The notes beneath the pieces were generated by a model that was given only the letters and a program-made list of their open reading frames with translations, was not told where the DNA came from and did no database searches. A program made the position numbers and the translations under genes. From Caenorhabditis elegans (lineage: Eukaryota; Nematoda; Chromadorea; Rhabditida; Rhabditidae): a DNA stretch of 64,000 nt. Of this stretch, positions 23,370 to 35,679 are shown in pieces; positions within the stretch are counted from its first letter, which is position 1, and each line of letters starts with the position of its first letter. The stretch is taken from assembly GCF_000002985.6 (NCBI RefSeq), contig NC_003279.8, forward strand, positions 10,664,001 to 10,728,000, written 5' to 3'.

Positions 23370-23922
23370 ATGAATCCAAATCATAATGAAGGCCTCCTCG
23401 AGCTGTACACACAAGCAATCTCACTCGAAGCTCTCAAAGACGCTGAGCAATTCCTCGAGAATAGTTTGCTAGGAAAAGATGCACAAGTCGAACGTCTACT
23501 CGCTCAAGTTCTCATCGAAGAGCAGCAAATCGAGACGAATCGCAAAAAGATAGCACAATTGAGAATCGAGAAAGAAGAACTGGAATTCGGTGGGTTTTCG
23601 GAACTTTTCTGGTTTTATAATAATAATTAATTAATTAATTTAAATTCAGATTGTGCAAATAGTGACCTGAAGTCGTTGGAGCAGATGCAAGCCGAGCGAG
23701 ATGAGCTCCAGAGGAAGTGCCAACCGGGGCAGCACACTAAATCGGTGAGATAGGGGAGATTTTGAAGCTGAGAAATGCTTTTTGTTATCTGAAAACATTC
23801 AGCGTTTCTATTATTATTTTTAATTCTAGAATCACAAATCATCTGAACAACTTTTGAGAATGAAAAAAGAAACCGACGCTCTACGTGCCTACATGAAGAA
23901 GATAAGTCAATTCGAAGACTGA
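23370..23922 (+). CDS. kbp-5: KBP-5, KNL-binding kinetochore protein (small coiled coil)
   Basis: Exons 23370-23589, 23650-23744 and 23830-23922 encode 135 residues in phase. The sequence is almost wholly helical and charged, with heptad-like coiled coils (about residues 35-75 and 80-130: LLAQVLIEEQQIETNRKKIA; LEQMQAERDELQRKC). There is no catalytic motif. The identification as KBP-5, a KNL-1-associated outer-kinetochore protein, rests on remembered synteny with the C34B2 genes and on the coiled-coil character, not on a diagnostic motif. The terminal ISQFED* lies 409 bp before the next gene on the same strand. Confidence 0.75.
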
Positions 23923-24331
23923 AGCCATCAAATGAATCTCTATCAATTATCCCTCAATTTAAATTAATTTCCATTCAAATCGATCTGTTCTCATATTTCC
24001 TCATGATGTGATTCTCTAATCTTTTGTACATCTACAAGTTATTTTGTTTTATAAAGCCACATCTCACTTATGCATAGTTTTTGTGTCCAAAACGGAAGTG
24101 TTATTGGGAAGAAAAAGTACAACATAAGGGAAGAGTGAAGAAAATCGAGAGACGCAGATATGACTTTTTATTTGCGAACACGAAAAGCAAAGTGACCAGC
24201 AGCATTGGACACTTTTCGAGCAAACTTTTCGTCCGAGGAGGAGCTCATTGAGCTTAAGTCTCAGAGCACTGACCATTACTTCGGTCACTCTACTGTTTTG
24301 AGAAGCGTTGAGCTCTTTCAATCGTGTAAAA
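23923..24331. other. Gap between kbp-5 and the membrane-protein gene
   Basis: 409 bp, AT-rich, holding the kbp-5 3' UTR and the 5' region of the next gene. No further feature seen. Confidence 0.5.
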
Positions 24332-27300
24332 ATGTTACCAAAAACTGGATCATTCGATGGGATTCCTAAAAATTTCAGAGCAAGTTTGAGAAGTGAGTAT
24401 TTATGGTCTCGAAATTTTTTTTAAATCTTGAATTCTTATTTTTGTTTTTCTTTCTCTAGTTACTCCCAGGATTAAACCAGTAAATTAAAAAAATGCACTT
24501 AAAAATTCGATAACTTCCTAGAGTAACTTCCTACTGTAAATTTAAAGGCGCATACACAAAATATTTTTCATAACGCGCGGCAAGACCAATCCACTAAATT
24601 CGTCCTCCCTTGAAGTTTTTCTGCCAAATTTCTCATTTTTCAGAATAAATTCCTGAAAACTTTTGAATTCAAAATTTTCGTGCTTAAAAATAAGATGTAC
24701 GAGACAATGTAAACACCAAATATTATTGCACATGACCCCCGCTAATCTGTATTGAAGTAAACATTTTTTGGCTGAAGTTTTTTTGTGGAAAATTTTTCAC
24801 AGAAAATTTTTTAGTTTTTGTGCGGTTTCGGGCGTCTTTATCTAAAGAATTCCAGAAACTAACAGCGAAGACGGATCGGACATTTTCGATTACATGGATG
24901 AGGGAATTACGAGAAGGTAAATTGATTTTTTTTTCTCATTTTTCAAAATTTAATCTTTTTCTTTTTTGCTGCTACCGTACCCTGCCCACGGTCAATTCCA
25001 TTTCTTTTATTTTTCAAAAATTCTCTTGAAACTTTTTTCGTTATTTTTTCGATAAATTTTCCAAAGAAAAACATTTTAAAGAAAAAAGTATCCAGAAAAT
25101 GGCTACTGTAGATGAAAAGCGTCGATCGTGCCAAGACCCGATGTCTTGATTTTGGGGGAAAATCGCAGCGAAAACCGATCTTTTGTTTTGCTTAAGATAT
25201 TTCAACAAAAACAAATAATTGCAACAAATTACTTTTCGGTTTGATCCTTTTCGTACATCCCGGGTACATCAATTTTCTATATATATATCTCAACACTTTT
25301 ATCCTATAATCCCCACTTAATCTTCAGTATCCTCCCATTCAAATTTGTTTCCACAAAGAAAGAAGATACTTCCCAATTTGCATCCAAATATCACCATAGA
25401 AACGAGACCCGCTTACCCTGTGTTCCCGTATTTTATTTGTTTTTCCTCCCAGCTGACTCAATTTCTCAATAAATTACTATTTTCTTCCAGGTCACTTGTT
25501 TTTTTATGTGTGTGTGTAAGGGTTTCCCGTAGGTGACGTCATCAGTAAAAAGTGTTTCGAAATATAAAACACGATTATTTGAAAGGATTATGCAAAAATA
25601 TAACCTTCAAAGATGTGTCAATAGTGAATTGGTTATTTCGGGAATTTTTATGTCGATTTCCATATTTAGTTTGTGATTTTTATTTGTATTGTTCATTGAC
25701 ATTTTATCGGCTGATAATATATTTACTTTTTTATGTTTTGATTCAAACCCTCCACGTAGGAATAAATATGTTTCCCTAGTAGGCAGACGGGCCTAGGTAC
25801 ACAAGTAGGCGAAAGAGCTTGTTTTGTAGACAGGCATTCATGTCGCATAATATGTTGGAGGACTTCGAGGTTACCAGACTTCTTAGGTATTCAGGACGTT
25901 TCTTAGGTCTACCCCGTAGCCCCGCAAGTAGGCATGCTGGACACCTCTCAGGCATACCTTGTAGGCACCAACGCAGACACTTGAAATTATTTTAGGTCAT
26001 GTAGGCACGCAGTTAGGCGCGTTGGATAATACCAATGATTATCTTGTAGGCACCAGAATATTAGAAAAAAAAATGTCTTGCAGGCCTACCTTGCAGGCAC
26101 TCAGGCAGGCACACAAAATGCTTCTCAGGTCTAACTCAGGGGTACGCCTATCTCGGAGGCACGCATATTTGTGCCTGAAGATGAAGTTAAGTACATTTAA
26201 ACTATTTGTGAATTCATAACATTTCGTGGCGAGACCCAATGCTAAAACTTGTAACTTTTTCTCGGGTTTCCAGTATTGAAAGGAATTCAAAAAACCGCTC
26301 ACTATCGTTTGCCTAAACCTGCAAATAAATGTTTCTAAATATTTACAGAGTGACTAGGTTTGGTAGTGTTTGTATGTTCCTAGACTCTGACTCAGCCTCT
26401 TCTTGATTTCATTTTTTTTTCTTTAAAAAATTGAATTTACTAAGTGATATGCTTCCTATTTATTATATTCTGTTGTTCTGGAGATTTCAAAATTTACATA
26501 TTCCAAATCTGAATTTTGAGAGCAAAAATGGTCGTAAAATGTGACGCATATTGATGACTACTTTCCGATTAAAAAATTTTTTTTTGAATAATTATAAATA
26601 TTTTCAGTTCTTCACAATTCTCGGGAATCCTAACAATTGCACCTTCTGTCGCCGGAAAAACATCTGGAGATTTTGGACATCTTACAGCTGAATTCACTGC
26701 TCCAACTCAAAATGAGGAGAAACCACTGAAGAAGAAGCTTGTGGGAATTCTCAAAAATACGCTCAAGTGAGAAAACACCATTTTTGTGATTTTCGCGATC
26801 ATATATACTAATCATTTAGCTTTAAAAAATGTATGGCCGCCTAGCTACTAATGCCTTTCACCAATATTTTCTTATTTTTGCTTCCTCATACAAACTGTTT
26901 TTATTTATGGAAAAAGTATGGGAAAAGCGATAAATTTAGGGGAAAGATGGACAAAAAAATGGTGCAAAAAGAACAGAAATGCACTTGAATAACCCTAAAA
27001 GGCGCGCATGTTGAAATGCTTTTACTTAATTTGCAGTTTGCTGAGCTCGGCAAGTTTGCCGAATTTACCGTTTGCTGAGCTCGGCAAGTTTGCCGAATTT
27101 GCCGAGCTCGAAAAATGTTAAGATTAGACTTGTTTTTACGTGTCATTTTTGAGCTCATGTTTAAAATCTTTTATTCCATATGTTTCTATATTTTCTCTCC
27201 CTTTCAAATTAGCATTAATTTCTCCTTTTACATCAATAATACTGCCAAATAGCTCGTATTTCTTGAATAACAAACATCTGAAAACGCGAGAAAATTTCAG

Positions 27301-30300
27301 CCACTTTTTCTGAATTCTTTTTCTGTGTTGAATATTCTTATTTTGTTATTTGCCTTCAAGCTATATTCCGTCTGCTAATGCGGATTTTAAGGAGACTAAA
27401 ATGCAGGTATTAATTCATTTTGTTTTCTTAACAAAATCCAAATTAAAAATGATTCACCAAACTATGTAGTTCGATATTTGAAAAATTCTTAAAACAAATT
27501 GTTCACTTTTTGATTTGATAAGGGGTTTGTTCTACCGAAAAATGCCCAAATTTAGATGATTTTATCATTCCCAAGGGAAATGTTCTTCTTACGATTTATG
27601 AACTTCTTTTTTTTCTAAAACCCGAAAATCTAAAAGTGTCGTTGTAGTTTATTGTATGCTTCCGTTGTAGGAAAAGAATGTTGTAGGAAAAATTGTAGGC
27701 ATTCACAAAATCCCTGCCTGCCTTCGAGGCTGCTTTAAGAAGAACAGAATTCTTCAAAATTTCTTACAGTTACTTCAACTTCCATAAATCTTATCACTGC
27801 CCACGCCAAAAAATGCAGAAAATGATTAGTAGGCAGGCACGTAGGCCTGACTATGTGCCTATCCATAACTGAATATTTAATCAGATCCGAATGAACAAAA
27901 GAAAACAAAAAAGTTCGTCACTCCTGTCTTTCATCTCTCTTTCTCTCAACACATCGGTCCCCTCAAAACCAGTTTCATTCTCAAAATCTTCTCCTGATTC
28001 TCTGCGGCTCTCTGATTCACAAGCTATTTCTCTTTGACCACTTCCACTTCAGAATCATCTCTATTTCTCCCAACAACCAACACATCCATTTTCGTCATAT
28101 TTTCTCTTCTTCGGTTCCACAGAAACAATGTATTTTTGCTAGCCATTTTTGGGTGTCCAAGTTTTGAAAACACTTGGGAACTACTACTACTGGTAACTCT
28201 ATATTTTATTTTTTCGAAATGTTTTTCACTGGGTCAAGTGACATTCTCTAACGTACTGCTGGTTCTGAATCCTCTGTAAAACAGAGAGAAACAAAAAGGT
28301 TAAAATTTCGACATTTTATTTGTTTTTTTTCTATATTAAAACTAATTTTGAAAACTAGGTGCGACCCACACCCACCCGCCTATCGCCCTGAAAAAAAATC
28401 CCTTCTGAAAAATTACAAAAATTTTAATTTTGGTGTTTAAAAACCTAAACAAAAATAGAACACTCTGAAGCTAGTCCGTGCCTCTGAGGGTGCCTACAGG
28501 AGTGCTTAATTGAAATTCGAAAAATAGATTTGCCAATATATGCGCTCACGCTCAGATTCTGAGGTACGTAGGCAGGCAGGTAGGCAGGTAGGAAAGTTTG
28601 GCCGGTTTAGTATTTCGGGTACTTTTCCCTATTTTGTCATTGAGCATATTTATTCATAAGAAATGATTTTTAAACATTTTTAATTCAAAATTTTTTACAT
28701 TTTATTTATGTGTACCTGATATACCCTAAATCTCTAAATCTCCAAATCCCCCCATTCATCAAATTGGCAGATGGTTCTACCCTCGTCCAAATTTTGTGTA
28801 CTCTAAACGGTCTCACGAATTTTGAAATGTAGTCGTCACTTTGAATTCCTGTTTTTTTTCAGTTGTTTTGTTGCTTATGATAGAATTTATCAGTTGTACA
28901 ATAAATTATATTACAGTCTAGAATTCAAAATTTTCGTTTCTTTTTCACGAGTGTTCTCAAAATATTTATTGAGTAAATAAAACATCGAATACTACTACAG
29001 AGACACACTTCATCAGTCACGATTGGGAAGAGTGAATCGTTTTTTTTAAATATTTTTTTTGATTTCTCTGATGTTTTTGACAGAAAATTGAATCGGAAAA
29101 TTTACAAGAACAAAAAAAAAAGAAATTTAAGGATTTGATTTAATACTTGCAGTTTTTTAAATCTTCTCACCAATTCGAATTTAATTTTGAAAAGGTTTTC
29201 AAAAAATTTCAGTTTTTCAAATATTTTCACGATTATTTCTAATTTTTCAAATTCCTAAAAATAATACTTTTCAACCAACAAATTTTACATTTTTTGGAAA
29301 AATACAAAGCAGACTTTTTGCTAGATCTTCAAGCCCAATTCAAGGTTCAAGTAACTTTCGATAAACTTATTGAAATTGATCATGAGAAACTTGAAAGTTT
29401 TAGAATCAGGCGGTAGGTAGGTAGGCAGGTACATTTACCTACATACAATTGTAAAATTTTTGAGATTCAAACTAACAAAAAACTAAAGAATATCGGGCCG
29501 TTTTCGTCTCATAAACTATAAAAGACCCGCGATCAAAAAAAGCGCATAAATATGAGAGAAATCGTTTCGATTTCCTCTTTTCTTTATATTGATTTCCTCT
29601 TTTTTCTTCCCTGTTCAAAATTTTTTCAGAATCATACCTCTAATGCACAAGACGTCAAGTGATAAAGATATAAATCAAAATCCAAAGGAAAAACCACAAG
29701 AAGAAGAAGACGGAAAAGTTGAAGAATCAGTAAAATCTGCAAGATTTCAAAGTAAGGATTCGGAGAAAGATTCAAAAATGATGGAATCGGATTCAGCTGT
29801 GTTTGAAATCGATGAGTTGAACTCAACAATTGCACCGTCGAGCAGTCGACAGTGTATTGTTGAAGCAGGTTAGTAACCAACACTGCTTGTCATCTCGTGT
29901 GAACTGCTTTTTGAAACATTTTCAAAGTTGACTATTTTGATTTAAGTTGCTTCAAATGACAAATATATAAAGCGCCACAAAAAAGAGATCCTTTCAAATT
30001 ATAAAAAATTAGGATTAGTTATAATAGAGTTTGTTAAAGGTGTAGTAGCGCCAGTGGGGATTTTGTCTAAATGCACTTATAATGAACCAAAACGACAGAG
30101 TATCATAATAAAACACTCCAAAAACTTTAGATTTCTCATAATTTCCGGTCAAAGTTTTGGCATATTGCCAAAATTTTGAAAAATACGAGCTTTTGAGGAA
30201 ATCCAAAGTAATGCCCCATATTCCGACCCCTATATTGTTTTAATACGAATAATTAAAACAAATAAAGTTACAGTATAAAGAATGTGGGAAACATTTTTTG

Positions 30301-32500
30301 TCGTCTTCCACATATATGAGTGACAAAAACTTAGTTATTGTCACTTTTTGACTGTAAATAACAAAATTTCAAAAACTAGTTGACACATTTTATTATGATA
30401 ATCGGTCATTTTTACACCATAGGAGTAGTTTTAAACACTTTCTTCATTGGCGCTACTCTACCTTTATCACATTTTTGGTCATTTTGTAGTCTTCTGAATA
30501 ACAAAAATCTCGCTAAATTTCCTTCCTCGCATTCATAATTTTCGAAATTTTTTTGCCTAACTCTAGGTCTATTCACATTGGCCAAATTTTGATTTTCTGC
30601 CGGTTACTATATAGCCTTCGTCATTTGGAAAATTTTTTATCAAAATACCGACAATTTACTGTCCGGTACACAGCTCTTGCTTGTTGAACCGTCTCAACGT
30701 TAAAAACTTTTAAATTTTGGAAAAGTTTAATAAATAAAACGGCGGGACCCATCAAAACTGTATGGCTCTTTGAAATAACTTCAATTGTTTTTCCGAATGC
30801 ACTGCTTTCTGATTTCCGTGATTTTTCAGTTTGTGTGGCCCCTCACTATTAGCTTAAGTTTTCATCTGTTCCTCAGTTGAGCAGGAAATTTATTTTAAAA
30901 GATTTCCTACGTTGGTCAGCTTATTGAATTTTGTCTTCAACAATAGCTTTCACAAATTTAAAAAAAAAAAATTTTCGAAAAAAATAGCTTAATTTGATAA
31001 TATGTAATTTTACAATCTATTTATAAACTTTTTGACTATCAAATCAAACTACTGAATTCTAAAAATCCGAATATCCAGGTCAGTCAGACCACCACAAAAA
31101 TTGAAGGTACTCTTAATCTCTGCCAAAAATACAATTTCAACCACAAGTCAGAGTATTTCAAAATTAAATTCTCGACAGAAAAGTGTGAGTGAAGAAACCT
31201 CAAAACAAAATTCATTCTCTCTGTTTGTGTCAGTTAGTCAATGTTCAAATGAACATACAAAGTCTCGACTTTTTGTTTTTTGCTTCTTGAAAAATTCACG
31301 TGATCTATGTATATTGCTTTACTATTTCTACACTTTTTATTTGGAAATAGCCAATTATCTCAAGAAATGAGTGGCGAAACAGGTACATTTTCAAATTACG
31401 ACATACTTTTGAAAATCAATTCTGAAATTATTTTACTTCAAATAGTTGAGGAAATTGGAAAAAAATTGTCTGAAAAAAAACAAGTGAGAAGAAAATTTAG
31501 TAAAAAAAAATTTTAGTTTAAATTTTAGAAAAATTTCACCACGACTTTTACTTATTTGGTATCTGCAAGTTTATGGTTTATTTAATTTTAAAAGCTTAAG
31601 ATTTTGGGTTTTCAATTTTTCAAAATATCGAGAAACGATTTTTAAATTAGGTTTTTAAAAAAATAATTTTGGAAAAAAACGTATCATCTTCCAAAATATT
31701 ACTTATCAATGCACTTGAAGGGAGTTTTTAAAAAGAAGAAAATATTTAATTTTTCCCATAAAAATTTTCTGCACTTTTATCAGAAAATTTTAAAAAAATT
31801 AAAATTTTTTTGAAAAAGTCATGATATATTTAGTCATGTACGTTCTTAAAAGTGTTTTTCACTGGAGATGTTCTACCTATCAAACGTGGTGTCACAGTGT
31901 CCCATGTCGGTTTGATCTACGTAGATTCACGATAATTGCGGGAATTTAAAGGCAGAGCTCTCAACTTATTTCGCATGAACGTGCTGACGTCACATTTTTT
32001 GGGGAAAAAATTCCCGCATTTTTGTAGATCTAACCGTACAGTCTGACACCACGTGCAATTAGTAAAAAATATTTTTTAGAACAATTAACAAAAGAGAGCT
32101 TTAGTAGTTTGTCGTTAAGCTTCACACATTTGAAAATGTTTTCCACTTAAAAATCACTACTAAAGAAAGTTACTTTGCGAATTAAGAGCACAGCAAAAAC
32201 TTCCCAATTTTTCCAGATCTCGAATGTGCTGTAACAGCGAAGAAGCCAAAGAAGAAGCCTGCTCAACGAACCGATTTCCATCCACGTCCTCCATTTTCAT
32301 GCGTTCCAATTTATACTGCAATTCTTCTCGGATTATTAATTGTTTTAATTGTTGGAGCAGTAACAACTATAGTCGATATGAGACCTGCATTCATTTATGG
32401 AGATGCTGGGAATACAACTCATTTACATCTTAATAAGACATTAACTTCAATTATTGAACCACCTCCACCAATATCGTTTTCAACTTTGAAACCTCAATAG
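24332..32500 (+). CDS. Uncharacterised single-pass membrane protein, large introns
   Basis: Supported exons: 24332-24392, 24856-24916, 26608-26766, 27361-27406, 29630-29868 and 32217-32500 (stop TAG). They read MLPKTGSFDGIPKNFRASLR, an acidic patch (NSEDGSDIFDYMDEGITR), a Lys-rich stretch, an acidic KPQEEEDGKVEE segment, and a last exon with a basic KKPKKKPAQR followed by one span (YTAILLGLLIVLIVGAVTTI) and a Pro-rich tail. A type II-like orientation (basic N-side cytosolic) is inferred. All junctions agree except 27406 to 29630: the former ends in phase 0, the latter needs phase 2. So an unseen exon of 3n+2 bases lies between, or transcripts begin internally at the ATG at 29643. I recognise no family. 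Introns of 1.7-2.3 kb carry many repeats. Confidence 0.65.
24917..26607. other. Intron 2 of the membrane-protein gene, repeat-rich
   Basis: It holds a GGCA/TAGG-type repeat field (25780-26170), a perfect palindromic CRE (TGACGTCA, 25534-25541) and a GGCGAGACCC fragment (26225). No exon with splice support was found. Confidence 0.55.
27036..27110. repeat. Short tandem/palindromic repeat TTTGCTGAGCTCGGCAAG
   Basis: Two copies of a roughly 35-bp unit containing TTTGCTGAGCTCGGCAAG then TTTGCCGAATTTACCG / TTTGCCGAATTTGCCG, ending GAGCTCG. The units are themselves near-palindromic. They sit in intron 3 of the membrane-protein gene. Confidence 0.75.
27407..29629. other. Intron 4 of the membrane-protein gene; probable missing exon
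   Basis: 2.2 kb containing GGCA-type repeats (27650-27860, 28480-28600, 29410) and a C/T-rich region (27920-28110) before an ORF at 28034. Phase arithmetic says a coding exon may be hidden here; I could not locate it. Confidence 0.5.
30034..30476. repeat. Palindromic MITE, GGTGTAGTAGCGCC ends
   Basis: The left end TAAAGGTGTAGTAGCGCCAG mirrors the right end TTGGCGCTACTCTACCTTTA. Inside, blocks around 'caaaacgac..tatcataataaaac' pair with 'gttt..tattatgataatcg'. A second copy is at 57450-57891. Confidence 0.8.
31885..32053. repeat. MITE with CGTGGTGTCA terminal inverted repeats
   Basis: The left end CGTGGTGTCACAGTGTCCCA mirrors the right end ACAGTCTGACACCACG. The interior has TTGATCTACGTAGA opposite TGTAGATCTAAC, plus GCTGACGTCAC. 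A related full element is at 61659-61843, with partial copies near 56640-56690 and 59765-59862. Confidence 0.8.
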
Positions 32501-35500
32501 GGATATATTAGTAAAATTATTAACTCAATATTATCAGTTGGCAGTTTCACAAAAATTCGATGGAATTAAATTATTTTTCTGTACATACGACGTAGGTCAA
32601 CTTTGTCGCACGATTCGAAAATACCGGTGTATTGTTTTTATTTTCTCTGTTTCTTTTTCTTTTTTTTTGTCAAATTTCATTGCATTGAAACTTGATTAAA
32701 TCGATTGTTCTGTTTTATTCATGGGAGCATTAGAAACCTCTGTCATTTGAGAGAGGAGGGATCTTATAATAAATTTAAAGGCAGAGGACCACATTGAATT
32801 AGATTTAAAAAAAGACCAATTTGAAATGTTTTCAGAGTATCTGCTTTCTTTCTCTTTCTCATAACTTCCACTGTAACTTTTAAATTTTCAGAATTGCTCT
32901 GAATTTATGTCATCTCGTACCAAATTCCATTCCTTCCAGGCTCTACAAAACGAAAGGAAGGGCACCTACACCCCTTTTTAACACATTTTCGGGCACATAA
33001 AATGTGGGTGGCAACTTTTATTGCGAACTGGTCGGAGGGTCCAGAAATAATTTTGAAAACTTTATACCAACTGCGCACACCGTTGCAACCTTAAAAATCT
33101 TACCTAAATAATGTGTACCACACATATAGCTCACCAAAGCAGTAAAGCCATCGAAGCAGTTCAAAATTCTTTCACAAGGCGTCTATATAGTAGGACTGTA
33201 GGCAAGTAGCTCTCAATAAGTGATCCGGAATATAAAACCTCGTCCGAAATAAATGAATTATTTGGGCTCACAACGCTGCAAGGACGACATCTGACAACCG
33301 ATAAAAAATAGATTTTGAAAATGTTAAACGGTAAAATAGATCTGAAAGTACCTAACTTTTTTACTTTCTCGGACAACACTAGAACGCGTTGTAAAAGGAA
33401 GTTCTCTTGGAGCGGATGTAGATCTGAAATTAGAAAGCATTTTTTTGTTAACTGAACAGTAAGCCAACGGACATTTCTCAAATTTATATCTAACTTAAAA
33501 AAGGATAACTAAGTTAGGAAACGAACGAAATCTACTCTTGATCAATAAAATTCATTCTCTACAATCCTATTATTTCTGCTGATTTTTAAATCCTATTCCT
33601 TCTCATGCTCTTTCACTATGCCCACAATCTCCCAGTCCACCCTCTAACCATGAACCTTTGTTTGTATTATCTTTATTTTCTTTTCACGCTTCTTCAAGAA
33701 CGTAATAAATTATTATTATTATACCAGCCGTTGACCGCGCCTACGGCGCGGGCACCGACTGGTGACATTCAAAATACTTGACACACATACCTTCAATCAC
33801 TCAAAAATTTCTCATCATGAAAAAATGTAATCTTACAGTATCATTACAGTACTTTCACATTATCCCCCATGAACTCCCAAACCAATACTTCACCTGAAGC
33901 TCAGAAGGGGATGTTTTGCAAAATACAGTGTCCCTACCGTGTGCCAACAGTGCCCCCCCCCCCACAGTACCACTACAGTACCTTGACATTATTCTCCACT
34001 AACTCCTATATCAACACCTCTTCAAAATGTTTTCAATAAATTGAAGTTTGAATTACCGGCAAAATGTTTTGGAAAAATTAAAATTTTGAATTCCCGCCAA
34101 AGTGATTTCAATAAATTAAATTTTGAAATCCCGCCAAAATGATTTCAAAAAAATTAAAATTCGAACTTCGCGGCAAAATATTTATTTCCAGCAATTTCCC
34201 ACCGAAAGTTTTAAGGGGCATTTTCAACATGAAGGATTGTTAGCTGGTAAGAAAGAAAATTTACAAAACTTGGGGGAGCTTACTTTTTTTGACTTTATCA
34301 ACTTTCACAAGATGCCACATCCGGCACCGGACACCAATCTCAAAACTTATTTGTAAAAAGCTTTGTTGTATCAAGGGTATTCTTAATATATAATCAAAAT
34401 ATTAAATCACTAAATGTATCTCATTTAAAAATCACCAATAAGCTAATTCGAGCCCACTTGCGCCCCACGGCCGTGTGGATTTTTGAGTGTCTTGAGTTCT
34501 GTGCGGCTGTAGGTGGTGGTAAATGTCAAGTTTTATATGTCGTTAAGTTTGATTTTTTCTAACCAATAAAATGTGTATATTCAGTTGTCTTGCTCGCTGA
34601 CCAAAAAAAAGTTACAGTGCCCTAAAGTGGTCGCAATAATTAAGGACCACCCTGTACAAACTGTGACGTCACACAAATTTTTAACAAAAATGGCGGTTTC
34701 TAAAGATCAAATTCGAAAATTCTAATTCTAACTATCCGTAACTTTGGTTACAACAACAAACTCATTTTTCAAATTAACTATGCCTAAATTGATTTTAAAT
34801 TATATCCCTTTTGGACACACCCTGGTCATTTCTATCGCTATCTACATATATTCTAGTGTTTTTCCTGATCTTCCGATCCCCCTATAAAACTTGATCTACC
34901 TGATCTTATTCCCATATGTTTGCTTTCCTACAAACCTCTTCTCACCATTTACAAATTTCCTCTTCTCACCATTTACTCATTTCTTTGGTTTTCCGCTATA
35001 AAATCCGATAAAGTGAGAGAATGAAAAGGCGAAGCATGTTCTTTTTTTTCTTATCGAAAGAGAAGAGAATCGAAAAGAGAAGAAAAACGGTAGAAATATT
35101 GATACTATGTTTTATTCAACTTTTGACGATCAATGACCAAAAAGCGTCAGATGATTGAAAAAGAATGTGAGGAGTACGGATAAATTGAGTTCAGAAAATC
35201 AAACCAATCATTTTTGAATCAAAAAATTCACTTGTTTTTTGCCATCTTAAAGTTGAACTGAAGCTATAAATGATCTCATCTATATTGGCAGTAGGCACTC
35301 GTGTAGGCAGGCAGGCAGGCAGGAATTTTTGTGAAATTTTTTTTGTTTTAATCGGAAATTTGTTAACTTCAATAAGAAAAATTCTTGAAACCCAGTAAAT
35401 CAAAATAAAAATTCAAAAATTTCCCGAAAATCTACCAAAAACCGATGATCAGCGAAAATTTTAAAGTTGAACGATTAAATATCGACATTTACAAAAATTG

Positions 35501-35679
35501 AAAACTTTTCAAAAATGAAATAGTTATTTTCAAAACCAACGATATAAAATAAAATGTCAAAGAAAAAAGTTCGTTATTCGACTTTATTTTCAGAATTTCA
35601 GACAAATACAAAATAAAACCCGCAAGGAAAAAAAGATACCAGATTAGTCAAAAATTGTACAAATTGTTGTGTTAGTTGT
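32501..35679. other. Convergent intergenic region, 3.2 kb
   Basis: It contains a GC-palindrome (GACCGCGCCTACGGCGCGGG, about 33732), a C12 homopolymer near 33953-33964, and short tandem units of 'ttttgaaatcccgccaaaatgatttc' type (about 34040-34180). It also has a GCCCCACGGCCGTGTGG stretch at 34461 and a GTGACGTCAC site near 34662. No gene supported. Confidence 0.55.

Larger units (their letters stand above)
29869..32216. other. Intron 5 of the membrane-protein gene
   Basis: 2.3 kb containing two palindromic elements (30034-30476 and 31885-32053). The ORFs at 31101 and 31307 lack splice or family support. Confidence 0.55.

Noticed and set aside
31101-31370. 89-codon ORF in a large intron
   Set aside because: AT-driven composition, no splice support or family features, and not phase-compatible with the flanking exons.
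33161-33481. 106-codon minus-strand ORF
   Set aside because: No acceptor/donor structure and no recognisable motif; lies in a repeat-rich intergenic region.
33725-33775. GC palindrome GACCGCGCCTACGGCGCGGG as a transposon end
   Set aside because: No partner inverted end or target-site duplication could be identified by eye, so no element boundary is called.
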